This document shows positions 46,187 to 55,852 of a DNA stretch of 64,000 bases, piece by piece. This stretch comes from Mucilaginibacter hurinus (GTDB lineage: Bacteria; Bacteroidota; Bacteroidia; Sphingobacteriales; Sphingobacteriaceae). The first letter of the stretch is position 1, and each line of letters opens with the position of its first letter. Location: the NCBI RefSeq assembly GCF_003324525.1, contig NZ_QGDC01000002.1, positions 310,001 through 374,000 of the forward strand. Reading direction: 5' to 3'. The notes beneath the pieces were generated by a model. It worked only from the letters and a program-made list of their open reading frames with translations. It did not search any database and was not told the DNA's origin. Position numbers and translations under genes: made by a program.

Positions 46187-47515
46187 TTAAATGTAACGGT
46201 TTACCAGGTTTTCTAAATACTCCTGTCTGCCGCTAAGTATTTCAGGTTCGCCATTATCTATGGCATATTGCCTTAAGTCTTCAAGTGATAATTTACCATC
46301 CTCAAAAGATTTTCCTGATCCTGAATCAAAAGAGGCATATCTATCTTTACGAATCTTTTTGTAATCAGATTTTTGAAGGATGGCATCAGCAGTAACCAAA
46401 GCCCTCGCAAATATATCCGCACCGCCTATGTGAGCGTAGAATAAATCTGCCGGATCGGTTGAGTTACGGCGTATCTTTGCATCGAAGTTTACACCGCCGC
46501 CCTGCAGGCCACCAGCTTCTAAGATAATCAACATAGCTTCGGTGAGCTCGTTAATATCGTTAGGGAACTGGTCGGTATCCCAGCCGTTTTGATAATCGCC
46601 GCGGTTAGCGTCAATAGAGCCAAGCAATCCGGCATCAGCAGCAACCTGCAACTCGTGCTGGAACGTGTGCCCTGCCAACGTAGCGTGGTTAACTTCCAGG
46701 TTAAGTTTAAAATCGTTCAGCAAGTCAAACTTTTGCAGAAAACCCAATACAGTTGCCGCATCATAATCATACTGGTGCTTGGTAGGTTCACATGGCTTAG
46801 GCTCAATAAAAAACGTGCCTTTAAACCCATTTTTACGGGCATAATCTTTTGCAGTATGTAAAAAACGGGCAAAATGCTCCTGCTCACGTTTCATATCAGT
46901 GTTTAATAAAGACATGTAACCTTCGCGACCGCCCCAGAATACATAATTTTCGCCATTGAGCGCTATAGTTGCATCTAAAGCAGCTTTTACCTGCGCACCT
47001 GCATGGGCAAGCACATGGAAATCAGGATTGGTTGAGGCACCATTCATGTATCTGCGGTGGCTAAACAGGTTTGCGGTTCCCCAAAGCAGCTTTACTCCGC
47101 TGGCGTCCTGCTTTTGTTTAGCATACTCAACCAGCGCCTGTAGGCGCCTGTCATTCTCGTTCACGTCATTACCGTAGTCAACAACATCAACATCATGGAA
47201 ACAATAGTATGGCATATCAAGCTTGGTAATAAGCTCAAAAGCCGCATCCATTTTATCTTTGGCACGTTCAACTGCATCCGCCTTTTCATCCCATGGAAAA
47301 ATGTGTGTAGCCCCGCCGAACGGATCGGCACCGTTGCCGCAGAAAGAATGCCAGTAAGCTACTGCAAAGCGCAGATGCTCTTTCATTGTTTTGCCAGCTA
47401 CTACCCTATTAGCATCGTACCACCTGTAAGCCAGTGGATTATCAGATTCTAAGCCTTCGTACTTAATTTGACTTATGCCTTTAAAAAATTCTTTGTTTCC
47501 GGTTACTACGCCCAT
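46187..47515 (-). CDS. xylA: Xylose isomerase
   Basis: Interconverts D-xylose and D-xylulose. 442 residues, class II length. Catalytic and metal sites: H107 and D110 in [44 protein letters not shown] and SIDANRGD. Follows xylB with a 57-nt gap and ends at a strong terminator, forming a xylBA operon. Confidence 0.97.
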   Translation of the reverse strand: MGVVTGNKEFFKGISQIKYEGLESDNPLAYRWYDANRVVAGKTMKEHLRFAVAYWHSFCGNGADPFGGATHIFPWDEKADAVERAKDKMDAAFELITKLDMPYYCFHDVDVVDYGNDVNENDRRLQALVEYAKQKQDASGVKLLWGTANLFSHRRYMNGASTNPDFHVLAHAGAQVKAALDATIALNGENYVFWGGREGYMSLLNTDMKREQEHFARFLHTAKDYARKNGFKGTFFIEPKPCEPTKHQYDYDAATVLGFLQKFDLLNDFKLNLEVNHATLAGHTFQHELQVAADAGLLGSIDANRGDYQNGWDTDQFPNDINELTEAMLIILEAGGLQGGGVNFDAKIRRNSTDPADLFYAHIGGADIFARALVTADAILQKSDYKKIRKDRYASFDSGSGKSFEDGKLSLEDLRQYAIDNGEPEILSGRQEYLENLVNRYI

Positions 47516-47572
47516 TTGTATTAATTATTGATTTGTAGATTTCTGTGAAATATGATATGGTTTAGTTGAATA

Positions 47573-49054
47573 TCAGTTAATTAATAATTCTCTGTCCAGA
47601 AGCGCCTTCCATTCGCCATATACCGGTTCCATGCTTTTTGATACCGGTTCAACCAGGTCAATGGGTTTCATGTTGCTGAAAGCTTCGGCAGGTGAAGCGA
47701 AAATTCCGGCTCCTATTCCTGCACCTAATGCCGCCCCCGCGCTGCCGTCATTTTTATACAGCTCCACAGGCACGCCTGTTACATTTACAAAGGTTTCGGT
47801 AAATAGCCTGCTTAAAAAAAGGTTGCTTTTACCGGCGCGGATGATGGTTGGGTTCATTCCATTTTCGCGCATGATATCCAGGCCATAACGAAACGCGCAG
47901 GCAATACCCTCCTGTACCGCCCTGAATATGTGCGCACGGGTATGCTGGTTTAAATCAATATGATGTAGGTGCACGCCTACCAATTTATTGTTAAGCATAC
48001 GTTCGGCGCCATTGCCAAACGGCAATATCCGCAGCCCATCACTGCCCAAGGGTACCGTACCCGCCTCATCATTCATCTGTGTGTAATTTACAGCGGCGCC
48101 AAACAAATTTTTCGTCCAACGGTAAAGACTGCCTGTGCCATTTATGCAAAGTAATACGCCTAAACGTTTTAGGTTATGCGTGTAGTTCACATGCGCAAAA
48201 GTGTTTACGCGCGATTGCGGATCAAAACCAAGCTGATCGCTTACACCATATATAACACCAGAAGTTCCGGCTGTAGCGGCTACTTCTCCCGGGTTAAGCA
48301 CGTTTAGTGATAACGCGTTATTGGGCTGATCGCCTGCTTTGTAGGTTACGGGTATGCCTGCTTTTAGTCGCATGATTTTTGCTACCGACTCACGTACGTT
48401 GCCGTGTGATGAAAACACGGGGCGAACCGGCGGAAATAACGAACTGTTAAAACCGTAATACCCAGTAACATGCTCAGATATAGCGTTATTCTTAAAATCG
48501 AAGAATATACCTTCAGACAGGGCCGATTCAGAGGTAGTGATCTCCCCGGTAAGCTTCATTGCAATGAAATCTCCTGGAAGCATAATCTTATCTATCCGCG
48601 CATATATCTCGGGTTCGTTTTCTTTTACCCAAGCCAGTTTTGAAGCGGTAAAATTACCGGGAGAATTTAGCATGTGTGATAAGCATGTTTCGTGCCCGAT
48701 AGCATCAAAAGCTTTATCACCGTATTCCACCGCACGGCTGTCACACCATATAATACTGTTACGTAAAACCTGCTGGTTTTTATCAACCAATACCAGGCCG
48801 TGCATCTGGTAAGCAATGCCTATGGCGGCTATATCTGCCGGGTTATACTTTCCTGTACTATGGCATCTGCTCAGCGCCTGTAATGTTTGCTCCCACCACA
48901 TATCGGGCGATTGCTCGGCCCATCCTAATTGCAGTGCGATAATGGGCGATTCTTCATCAGGATATTGAGCTGAGGTAATAATTTGCTGTGGATCAGCGTC
49001 AATGATGGATACCTTCACCGATGAAGTGCCTATATCTATACCTAATAAAAGCAT
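47573..49054 (-). CDS. xylB: Xylulokinase
   Basis: Phosphorylates D-xylulose to xylulose 5-phosphate. 493 residues of the FGGY family: LLGIDIGTSSVKVSI (ATP-binding N-terminus), IAYQMHGLVLVD with the MHG substrate motif, and GEVAATAGTSGVIYG plus DGSAGAALGAGIG in the C-terminal domain. First gene of the operon with xylA; its promoter region holds a LacI-type operator and the divergent lacI gene. Confidence 0.94.
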   Translation of the reverse strand: MLLLGIDIGTSSVKVSIIDADPQQIITSAQYPDEESPIIALQLGWAEQSPDMWWEQTLQALSRCHSTGKYNPADIAAIGIAYQMHGLVLVDKNQQVLRNSIIWCDSRAVEYGDKAFDAIGHETCLSHMLNSPGNFTASKLAWVKENEPEIYARIDKIMLPGDFIAMKLTGEITTSESALSEGIFFDFKNNAISEHVTGYYGFNSSLFPPVRPVFSSHGNVRESVAKIMRLKAGIPVTYKAGDQPNNALSLNVLNPGEVAATAGTSGVIYGVSDQLGFDPQSRVNTFAHVNYTHNLKRLGVLLCINGTGSLYRWTKNLFGAAVNYTQMNDEAGTVPLGSDGLRILPFGNGAERMLNNKLVGVHLHHIDLNQHTRAHIFRAVQEGIACAFRYGLDIMRENGMNPTIIRAGKSNLFLSRLFTETFVNVTGVPVELYKNDGSAGAALGAGIGAGIFASPAEAFSNMKPIDLVEPVSKSMEPVYGEWKALLDRELLIN

Positions 49055-49131
49055 AACTGGATTTAGGGGGTTGCTATAGTTTTTCCTATTAATTATTATT
49101 TTGCACGAATTTAGATTAAATTTTCAAACCC

Positions 49132-49143
49132 GCAATCGATTGC
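49132..49143. promoter_or_regulatory. LacI-type operator in xylB-lacI intergenic region
   Basis: GCAATCGATTGC, perfect 12-bp palindrome with a central CG. On the minus strand its TTG is 19 bp from TAAATTCG, a near -7 match for xylB; on the plus strand it sits between the likely -33 and the TATTTTTG of lacI. Binding would block both. Confidence 0.72.
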
Positions 49144-49149
49144 TTAAAT

Positions 49150-49157
49150 TATTTTTG
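49150..49157 (+). promoter_or_regulatory. -7 element of the lacI-type gene
   Basis: TATTTTTG, exact TAnnTTTG match, 16 nt before the ATG at 49174. Confidence 0.55.
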
Positions 49158-49173
49158 TTAGCTTTAACAACAC

Positions 49174-50211
49174 ATGAGACCAAAGAAAAGGACAACCATA
49201 TACGATATTGCCGCAAAACTCAACATCACAGCATCTTCAGTATCCCGGGCGTTAAATAACAGCAACCATGTAAATGAGGATACCAAGAAGCTGATATTGA
49301 AAACCGCTGCCGAGCTGAATTATAAAAGAAATGTTTTAGCATCAAACCTGCGCAAGGGCGAGAATAAAACCATTGGTGTGGTTGTGCCGCGCATCAACCA
49401 GAATTTTTTTTCGAATGTTATTTCCGGTATCGAAGAAACCACTTATAGTAAGAATTTCAACCTCATCATCTGCCAATCCAATGAGTCGCATGAAAAGGAA
49501 ATTAAATGTGTTAATGCCTTAATTAATCAGCACGTCGATTGCATCATTATATCTGTTGCGGCTGAAGGCACAGATTATACCCACCTGCAAAATGTTATAG
49601 ACCACAACATACAACTAATTCAGTTTGACCGCGTGGTTGACGAACTGGAAACGTTGAAAGTTATTAATGATAACGAATTGGCAACGCTGGAAGGTATTAC
49701 GCACCTAATTGAACAAGGCTATAAGCGAATAGCCCTGCTGGAAGGACCGCAAAACTTAAACATTTTCAGGCAACGTAAAGCAGGGTATTTAAAGGCCCTG
49801 CGCAAACACAAAATGCCGGTAATTGATGAGTTAATAGTTGAAAATGCCTGGACAAAAGAGTTGGGCGCCGAAGGCACACGTAAATTATTAAGCCTGCCCG
49901 AACCACCGGATGCCATCTTTGCCTCTACCTCTGATTTTTCGGCGTTAGGCGTTTTAGAGGTAGCTACTTCTATGGGCTTTAAAGTACCTGATGAGCTGGG
50001 GATACTAGGATATGCAAATGAACCTTTTACTGAATTAACCAGCCCATCAATAAGCACAATAGATCAGTTTACAAATTATATGGGTAAGACTATCGCTAAC
50101 TTGTATTTCCAGGAATCGGAAAATAAAGATTCAGTAGTGGTGCCCAGGACGATAAGCGTAAAGCCGAAACTTATTGTCCGGGCTTCAACGTCCAGAACGC
50201 AGCAAGTCTAA
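49174..50211 (+). CDS. LacI-family transcriptional regulator (probable xylose regulator)
   Basis: 345 residues. N-terminal helix-turn-helix and hinge helix (TIYDIAAKLNITASSVSRALNN, residues 7-28, and ASNLRKG) followed by a sugar-binding periplasmic-type domain (VVVPRINQNFFSNVISGIE, GYANEPFTELTSPSISTI). It is divergent from xylB and has the palindromic operator between the two, so it most likely represses xylBA and itself until xylose or a related sugar binds. Confidence 0.9.
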   Translation: MRPKKRTTIYDIAAKLNITASSVSRALNNSNHVNEDTKKLILKTAAELNYKRNVLASNLRKGENKTIGVVVPRINQNFFSNVISGIEETTYSKNFNLIICQSNESHEKEIKCVNALINQHVDCIIISVAAEGTDYTHLQNVIDHNIQLIQFDRVVDELETLKVINDNELATLEGITHLIEQGYKRIALLEGPQNLNIFRQRKAGYLKALRKHKMPVIDELIVENAWTKELGAEGTRKLLSLPEPPDAIFASTSDFSALGVLEVATSMGFKVPDELGILGYANEPFTELTSPSISTIDQFTNYMGKTIANLYFQESENKDSVVVPRTISVKPKLIVRASTSRTQQV

Positions 50212-50249
50212 CTGATTCGAGCGAGCGTTTTCATCGATCTATCTTAATT

Positions 50250-50272
50250 GGAGATTAATACTCTTAATCTCC
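50250..50272. terminator. Hairpin between lacI and SMP-30 genes
   Basis: Perfect 9-bp repeat GGAGATTAA / TTAATCTCC with a 5-nt loop, overlapping the 3' end of the SMP-30 gene. No long T-run, so a weak bidirectional terminator. Confidence 0.5.
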
Positions 50273-51205
50273 CTTTACATTCATCTTTAGCATATACAGA
50301 CTTTTAGATGCTGTAATAAACAGGATATCGTGCATACGCCCGCCAAAGCATACATTAGCTGTCCACTGCTCGGGCAGCTTTATGCGCGTAATTAAGTTCC
50401 CGGTTTTGTTAAATATACTTACGTGGCTACCGAAAGTAATATAAATGTTACCGCGTTCATCCAACGTCATACCGTCTGAACCTTCTTTAACATGCAGGGT
50501 GCGGTTGGTTAAACTGCCGTCATTGTTAATTGTGTATTTATAGATTTTGCCGTCGCCTATATCAGCAACATATAAATATTTGCCATCCGCCGATCCTATT
50601 ATACCGTTAGGCTGCTTCAGGTCACTATCGGCTATAACCGGCTTTTTGCTGCCGTTTGCCAAGTAATAAACCTTTTGTCCGTCAAGTTCCGGTTGCTTGT
50701 GCGTCCAATAGTCACGTTGATAATATGGGTCGGTGAAATACAAGCCGCCATTGGGTGCCACCCAAACATCATTTGGTCCGTTAAGGCGTTTGCCCTCAAG
50801 GTCTTTTAACAGTACGGTTACCTTTCCTCGTGGACTAATTGACCATAACTGGTTATGCTCATCGGCGCAGGCAATGAGGTTGCCTTTTTTATCAAAATAC
50901 AATCCGTTAGCACGGCCTGAATTTTCCATGAACACCGACAGCTTACCATTGATTCCGTATTTCCATATCTTATTATTTGGCTGATCAGTAAAATAAACGT
51001 TCCCATGTTTATCGGCTACAGGCCCCTCGGTAAAGCTAAACTGGCTTGATATCAGCCGCGGTTTTTGGAGGGTATCAAACAGGTTGTGCGTGCTGTCAGC
51101 CCTTCCAGCGTGTAAAGCTTGTATACCCCACCCGTCTTTTACAAATGCCGGCGCAGTTAGAATTACCGGCAAACTGATTAGCAATAAACTGGAAATAAGT
51201 TTCAT
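50264..51205 (-). CDS. Secreted SMP-30/gluconolactonase family protein
   Basis: 313 residues with an N-terminal signal peptide (about residues 1-18). Propeller motifs EGPVADKHGNVYFTDQPNN, NGPNDVWVAPNGGLYFTDPYY and QPNGIIGSADGKYLYVAD carry the family's Glu, Asn and Asp metal ligands. It is a second lactonase-like protein besides the one at 7059 and may hydrolyse sugar lactones such as xylonolactone; context near the xylose genes hints at this but is weak. Transcribed alone. Confidence 0.85.
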   Translation of the reverse strand: MKLISSLLLISLPVILTAPAFVKDGWGIQALHAGRADSTHNLFDTLQKPRLISSQFSFTEGPVADKHGNVYFTDQPNNKIWKYGINGKLSVFMENSGRANGLYFDKKGNLIACADEHNQLWSISPRGKVTVLLKDLEGKRLNGPNDVWVAPNGGLYFTDPYYQRDYWTHKQPELDGQKVYYLANGSKKPVIADSDLKQPNGIIGSADGKYLYVADIGDGKIYKYTINNDGSLTNRTLHVKEGSDGMTLDERGNIYITFGSHVSIFNKTGNLITRIKLPEQWTANVCFGGRMHDILFITASKSLYMLKMNVKGD

Positions 51206-51290
51206 AAGTGATTAATATAATACAAACTTATTACAATAAATATTTAATTCGCGTAACGTTTTTAACACCCATTTTGCTAATTTTGTTAGC

Positions 51291-52493
51291 ATGAAAAGAT
51301 CTGGGAATGCGGACTTGCCCTTACATTATGGATACGTACCTGCGTGGCTGGCCGAGCGTATGGCTAAGTTGGGACTAGCTATTGTTGAAAATATTATAGC
51401 CGATTATGGAAAAAACGATTTGCTGCGCCGGCTTAGCGACCCGTTTTGGTTTCAGAGCCTTGGAGCTGTAATGGGGATGGATTGGCATTCTTCGGGTATA
51501 ACAACCTCAGTGCTGGGTGCTTTAAAACGGGCGGTTAACCCGCATAGTAAGGAACTGGGTATTTACATATGCGGTGGTAAAGGCAGGCATTCAACCAATA
51601 CGCCGGCCGAACTACTGCGTGTTGCAGAAGCAACCGGCTTAAATGGCCACCAACTGGTTAGATGCAGTAAGTTAAGCGCAAAAGTTGATAATACCGCTGT
51701 ACAGGACGGTTTTCAATTGTATACCCATAATTTTATTGTGAGCAGTACCGGGCAATGGTGTGTTATACAACAAGGTATGAGCAACCTCAGCAGCACCGCG
51801 CGGCGGTATCATTGGCATTCAGAAGGTCTTACTTCATTTGTAGCCGATCCTCATGCTTCCATTTATGGGCACAATACAGGTTTAATATTAAACATGGCCG
51901 ACTCAAAAGCCGACACCTCCCGGCAAGGCATTATGCAGATAGCAGCCGGAAATCCCGATAAAATACTGAAAGATATTAAGCAGCTGGTGATGCCTGCCCA
52001 CCATGATGTACAGGCGAAGGATGTGGATTTGAAACGACTGGGTACTGTGCTGTGGCTGGCCCATGAAAAACAACCCGCCGACTTTGAAGAATTGCTGTTG
52101 TTACAGGGCCTTGGGCCGCGTACGCTGCAATCCCTGGCGCTGGTTAGCGAGGTTATTCATGGTTCGCCGTCGCGGTTTAAAGATCCGGCGCGGTTTTCAT
52201 TTGCACACGGCGGAAAAGACGGTCATCCGTTTCCTGTACCTACCAAGGTTTACGATGAAACAATTGGGGTTTTACAAAATGCCGTACACCGATCAAAGTT
52301 AGGCAATGGTGAAAAAAGTGACGCTATAAAGCGTTTATCAAAAATAGCGGAACGCGCCGAAAATAACTTCATTCCCAATACTAATTTTGACCAGGTAATT
52401 GAAAATGAAAGAAACGATTCATGGAAATATGGTGGCCGTACCGTGTTTGGACGCGCTAAACCACCCGGCAAAATACAATTGAAATTATTTTAA
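51291..52493 (+). CDS. DUF763 protein
   Basis: 400 residues. DUF763 signatures: MKRSGNADLPLHYGYVPAWL at the start, FWFQSLGAVMGMDWHSSGI, CGGKGRHSTNTPAEL, and QWCVIQQGMS. Later LLLQGLGPRTLQSLALVSEV resembles a helix-hairpin-helix. It is found in archaea and scattered bacteria; a nucleic-acid role has been suggested only from such features. Its last 9 nt overlap the convergent DUF4142 gene. Confidence 0.88.
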   Translation: MKRSGNADLPLHYGYVPAWLAERMAKLGLAIVENIIADYGKNDLLRRLSDPFWFQSLGAVMGMDWHSSGITTSVLGALKRAVNPHSKELGIYICGGKGRHSTNTPAELLRVAEATGLNGHQLVRCSKLSAKVDNTAVQDGFQLYTHNFIVSSTGQWCVIQQGMSNLSSTARRYHWHSEGLTSFVADPHASIYGHNTGLILNMADSKADTSRQGIMQIAAGNPDKILKDIKQLVMPAHHDVQAKDVDLKRLGTVLWLAHEKQPADFEELLLLQGLGPRTLQSLALVSEVIHGSPSRFKDPARFSFAHGGKDGHPFPVPTKVYDETIGVLQNAVHRSKLGNGEKSDAIKRLSKIAERAENNFIPNTNFDQVIENERNDSWKYGGRTVFGRAKPPGKIQLKLF

Positions 52494-53009
52494 CGACGCG
52501 TGCATATTCCGGACCGTGTTAAGATGTGCCGTAATAGCATTGACATTTTTTTGAGCGAAGGATTGGATCGCCGGTTGCTTACTGTTGACTGCTTTAGTAA
52601 ATAATTTTACCGCCTGCTCATGGTATTTGAGCATCATGTTGACATAGGTTGTATCGAAAGCTTTCGCATCCGTTTCTGACAACACCGCTACCTCACGCTG
52701 GTTATTTAAACTAATCGTGTCGGTATAGGAAACCTGGGTATCCGAAGCGATATTTTGCAAGCCCTCGTTTAGGCTGGTATGGTGATTAAATAGCGTGTCT
52801 GCAAACTTCTTAATGTCAGGATTTGCGGAATGACTTTTAGCCAGGTTTGAAGCCTCTGCAATTGTTAAGCTGTTTTCAGCAGCCTCGTTAACAAAAGCCG
52901 ATAGATCACTATCAGCCTGTTTGGTGTTATAATTTCTTCCTCTCCGTTCCTCACAACCTAGTATCATTAAAAATACCGGTATTAAACCAAGCCACATAAT
53001 TTTTTTCAT
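52485..53009 (-). CDS. DUF4142 lipoprotein
   Basis: 174 residues with lipobox LMILGC (C19). The mature part is helical with two conserved blocks, DLSAFVNEAAENSLTIAEASNLAK and a second ferritin-like half with EQAVKLFTKAVN, typical of the DUF4142 four-helix fold. Located in the cell envelope; often stress-induced in related bacteria, role unknown. Confidence 0.86.
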   Translation of the reverse strand: MKKIMWLGLIPVFLMILGCEERRGRNYNTKQADSDLSAFVNEAAENSLTIAEASNLAKSHSANPDIKKFADTLFNHHTSLNEGLQNIASDTQVSYTDTISLNNQREVAVLSETDAKAFDTTYVNMMLKYHEQAVKLFTKAVNSKQPAIQSFAQKNVNAITAHLNTVRNMHASLK

Positions 53010-53097
53010 AATACTAAAGTTGTTATACGCTTAAGCAAATACAACAACTTAGTTGGCATCTGGTTTAAAAAATACAAACATATGTGCCGGTCGCACT

Positions 53098-55680
53098 TTA
53101 CGCCAGGTTACGCCCCGCATTTACAATACCGTACACAGTTCTTACCACCAGCTTATTATAAATCTCCGTCATCTCCGGGTTTGTATTTTTATTCAGCAGC
53201 TGCAACGCATAGTGCTGAATAATTACAAGGGGCAGCACTATCTTCTCGCGTATGGCAATTGAACGTCCTTCAACCGGGTATTCCTGCATCAGCTTTTCGC
53301 CGCCTGTTAGTTCAAGCAGCATGGCTTTGGTAAGCTCGTATTCATTTTTAAGCATTGTCCAAAATTCGCCGAACTTTTCATCCTGTTGAAGATGCGCAGT
53401 GATCCTGAAATCTGATTTAGACATAGACATCATACAGTTATCCAGCATGGTCTTAAAAAAGCCTGAGCCCTTGTATAGTTCCTGTACATCTTTCCAGTGC
53501 CCGGTGTCTTTCATCTTTTTTAATGAAGTTCCCACACCATAAAATCCCGGTATGCTTTGCTTTAACTGGCTCCATGAGGTAACAAAACTTATGGCCCGCA
53601 AATCCTCCAGCTTTAATGGTGTATCAGCGTTGCGCTTTGTTGGGCGGCTACTTATGTTTACCATCGAAAGCAACTTTAACGGACTATACTTCTCAAGGTA
53701 CTCTAAAAATGACGGATGTTCGCGCAGTGCTAAAAACAGCTTATGGCTCGCCTCCGCCATATCCCCTATCAACTTTTTATGCTTGTCGTCAAGCAGGTCG
53801 TGCCGGTTTGGGTGCAGGGCAGATACAATGCCAGCATGTATCAGCTGCTCCATATTAAACCGTGCGGTTTCAACCGAACCATATAATGAACTTACAGTTT
53901 GGCCTTGTATAGTTAGTTGTATATGGTCATTGGCTATCTCTTCGCCCATTGACGAATAAAAACGGTGAGTTTTGCCACCGCCACGTGCCGGCGGCCCCCC
54001 CCTTCCGTCAAAAAACGCCAGGTCGATGCCGTGTTTACGTGCCATTGCGGTAAGTTCAACCTTACCCTTGTATATTGACCAATTAGCCATCAGGTAACCG
54101 CCATCCTTGGTACTGTCAGAAAAGCCCAGCATAATTGTCTGGAAATTACCGCGTTTCTTTAAATGCGCTTTGTAAAACGGATGAGTATATAACTTCTCCA
54201 TCACGCCGGCAGCATGTTTTAAGTCGTTAACCGTTTCAAATAAAGGCACAAAGTCAACCGTCAGACTGTCTTTTTCCCAACCGCTCCATAAAAACAGGTT
54301 CATTAGCTGCAAAATGTCCGACGCCTGCTGGCAGTTGCTTATAATAAAGCGCTGGCAGGCTTTTTCACCGTTGCTTTGCTGCAGCTTTTTCATTAAGCGT
54401 ATTGTGGTTAATGTATCGCACACTAACGGATCTTCATCTTCCGGACAGCTAAAGTCAACCTCGTTAAACTTAATTTCCTGTAACTTTTTATCTTCATCAA
54501 ACTCCTGGTAATCTGCGGATATTCCGGTGCCACTTGCATTTTGGGCTGCGTATTTAAATACGTTCCGGAGTACACGGCTATCCTGCCTTATATCAAGCGT
54601 GGCAAAATAACAGCCAAATAACCTCACTTTGCGTATCAGCCCTTCCACTATATCAATAAATAAACTGTCATGATCATTTATCAATATCTCGCGGATGGTT
54701 TGCAGCAGGTCGAGTATCTCGCCCTGTACATCAGTAGGATCCTTTGGGGGATTAAAGGCATTTTGATAGAGGAGTTTTTCGAGATTTTTTAACGTTTTGC
54801 CGAAGCCCCTGAAAGTAATACGGCGTTTTAACACGCGGTAATCACGATAGTAGCACCTGAATAATATTTGCCTTAACGTGTTGGCTACTGTTTTTGTACT
54901 GTCGGGCGTAACATTAGGGTTGCCGTCCCTATCGCCGCCCGGCCAAAAACCAAGCTCAAGTAACTGGTGGCTGTCGGTTATATCTATATCAAACTCATCC
55001 TCCAATGTCGACTGAATGCCGGCATAGGCATGATAAAATATATTCTCCAAAAACCAAACAAGGCTAACAGCCTCATCTACAGGCGTTGGCGATGTTTTAT
55101 TAAAGAATGGTGTTTTGCCTAATTGCTGTAGCAGTTCATCAATAGAATTGACGTCGTTATGCTTTAACGCCTCTATCAGATCTGTCATGATGCCTAGTAC
55201 GGTACCCGGATAAAACTGCGTGGGGTGCGCCGTTAATACCAGGCGAAGCGAAAACTCCTTAAGCTTGGCGGCGATTTCTTTACGCGACTGGTCGTTGCCG
55301 GCGCTTTGCTGCAACAGGCTTTGCAATGTGCCTGCATCTGCAGGACGGCCAATTTTACTAAACGACGAATCTTCAATAGCATCAAAAAGCACCACTTGCC
55401 GCTCTATGTACTGTATAAAACGGAACATGCGGTTTATCTGCTCCTGGTGATCAATGTCAGGTACATGCTTTTGGAAAAAGGACTCGATAATTTCCGTTGG
55501 TGCTAATTGATTAGCAGCTCCTTTTTCGCAATGCGAGCTAAAAAATGGCAGTAAAATACCTGTATCTTTAACCTGATAAAACGGAAGTGTTTGGAACAAA
55601 CTGTTATACAACTCAAAACGGGCAACAACTTCGTTGTTAAAAGCTGCTTCTCTTTGACTGAGTTTTAACGATGCCGGCAT
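53098..55680 (-). CDS. ppc: Phosphoenolpyruvate carboxylase
   Basis: Carboxylates PEP to oxaloacetate, refilling the TCA cycle. I start at the ATG at 55680 (MPASLKLSQREAAF), 860 residues; the frame extends 28 codons upstream without family likeness. Active-site regions: LVLTAHPTQFYPG with His152, LGFWPGGDRDGNPNVTP, MLGFSDSTKDGGYLMANW, and FFDGRGGPPARGGGKTH. The bicarbonate-site motifs read HPTQ and GGGKTH where E. coli has HPTE and GGAPAH, marking the divergent Bacteroidota subgroup. Lone gene. Confidence 0.93.
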   Translation of the reverse strand: MPASLKLSQREAAFNNEVVARFELYNSLFQTLPFYQVKDTGILLPFFSSHCEKGAANQLAPTEIIESFFQKHVPDIDHQEQINRMFRFIQYIERQVVLFDAIEDSSFSKIGRPADAGTLQSLLQQSAGNDQSRKEIAAKLKEFSLRLVLTAHPTQFYPGTVLGIMTDLIEALKHNDVNSIDELLQQLGKTPFFNKTSPTPVDEAVSLVWFLENIFYHAYAGIQSTLEDEFDIDITDSHQLLELGFWPGGDRDGNPNVTPDSTKTVANTLRQILFRCYYRDYRVLKRRITFRGFGKTLKNLEKLLYQNAFNPPKDPTDVQGEILDLLQTIREILINDHDSLFIDIVEGLIRKVRLFGCYFATLDIRQDSRVLRNVFKYAAQNASGTGISADYQEFDEDKKLQEIKFNEVDFSCPEDEDPLVCDTLTTIRLMKKLQQSNGEKACQRFIISNCQQASDILQLMNLFLWSGWEKDSLTVDFVPLFETVNDLKHAAGVMEKLYTHPFYKAHLKKRGNFQTIMLGFSDSTKDGGYLMANWSIYKGKVELTAMARKHGIDLAFFDGRGGPPARGGGKTHRFYSSMGEEIANDHIQLTIQGQTVSSLYGSVETARFNMEQLIHAGIVSALHPNRHDLLDDKHKKLIGDMAEASHKLFLALREHPSFLEYLEKYSPLKLLSMVNISSRPTKRNADTPLKLEDLRAISFVTSWSQLKQSIPGFYGVGTSLKKMKDTGHWKDVQELYKGSGFFKTMLDNCMMSMSKSDFRITAHLQQDEKFGEFWTMLKNEYELTKAMLLELTGGEKLMQEYPVEGRSIAIREKIVLPLVIIQHYALQLLNKNTNPEMTEIYNKLVVRTVYGIVNAGRNLA

Positions 55681-55852
55681 AATATTATATAGGGTTTTAA
55701 CAAAATAACTCGGGATTTCAACAAAAATGCCCTTTGTCGCCGTGAATTTAATGAAAATAAGCAAAAACCGGCGAATTTTTAATATTTATTGACTATTTAT
55801 GCCATTTTCATATATGACACGGCGTCAATATATAATTATTTAAATTTACATC

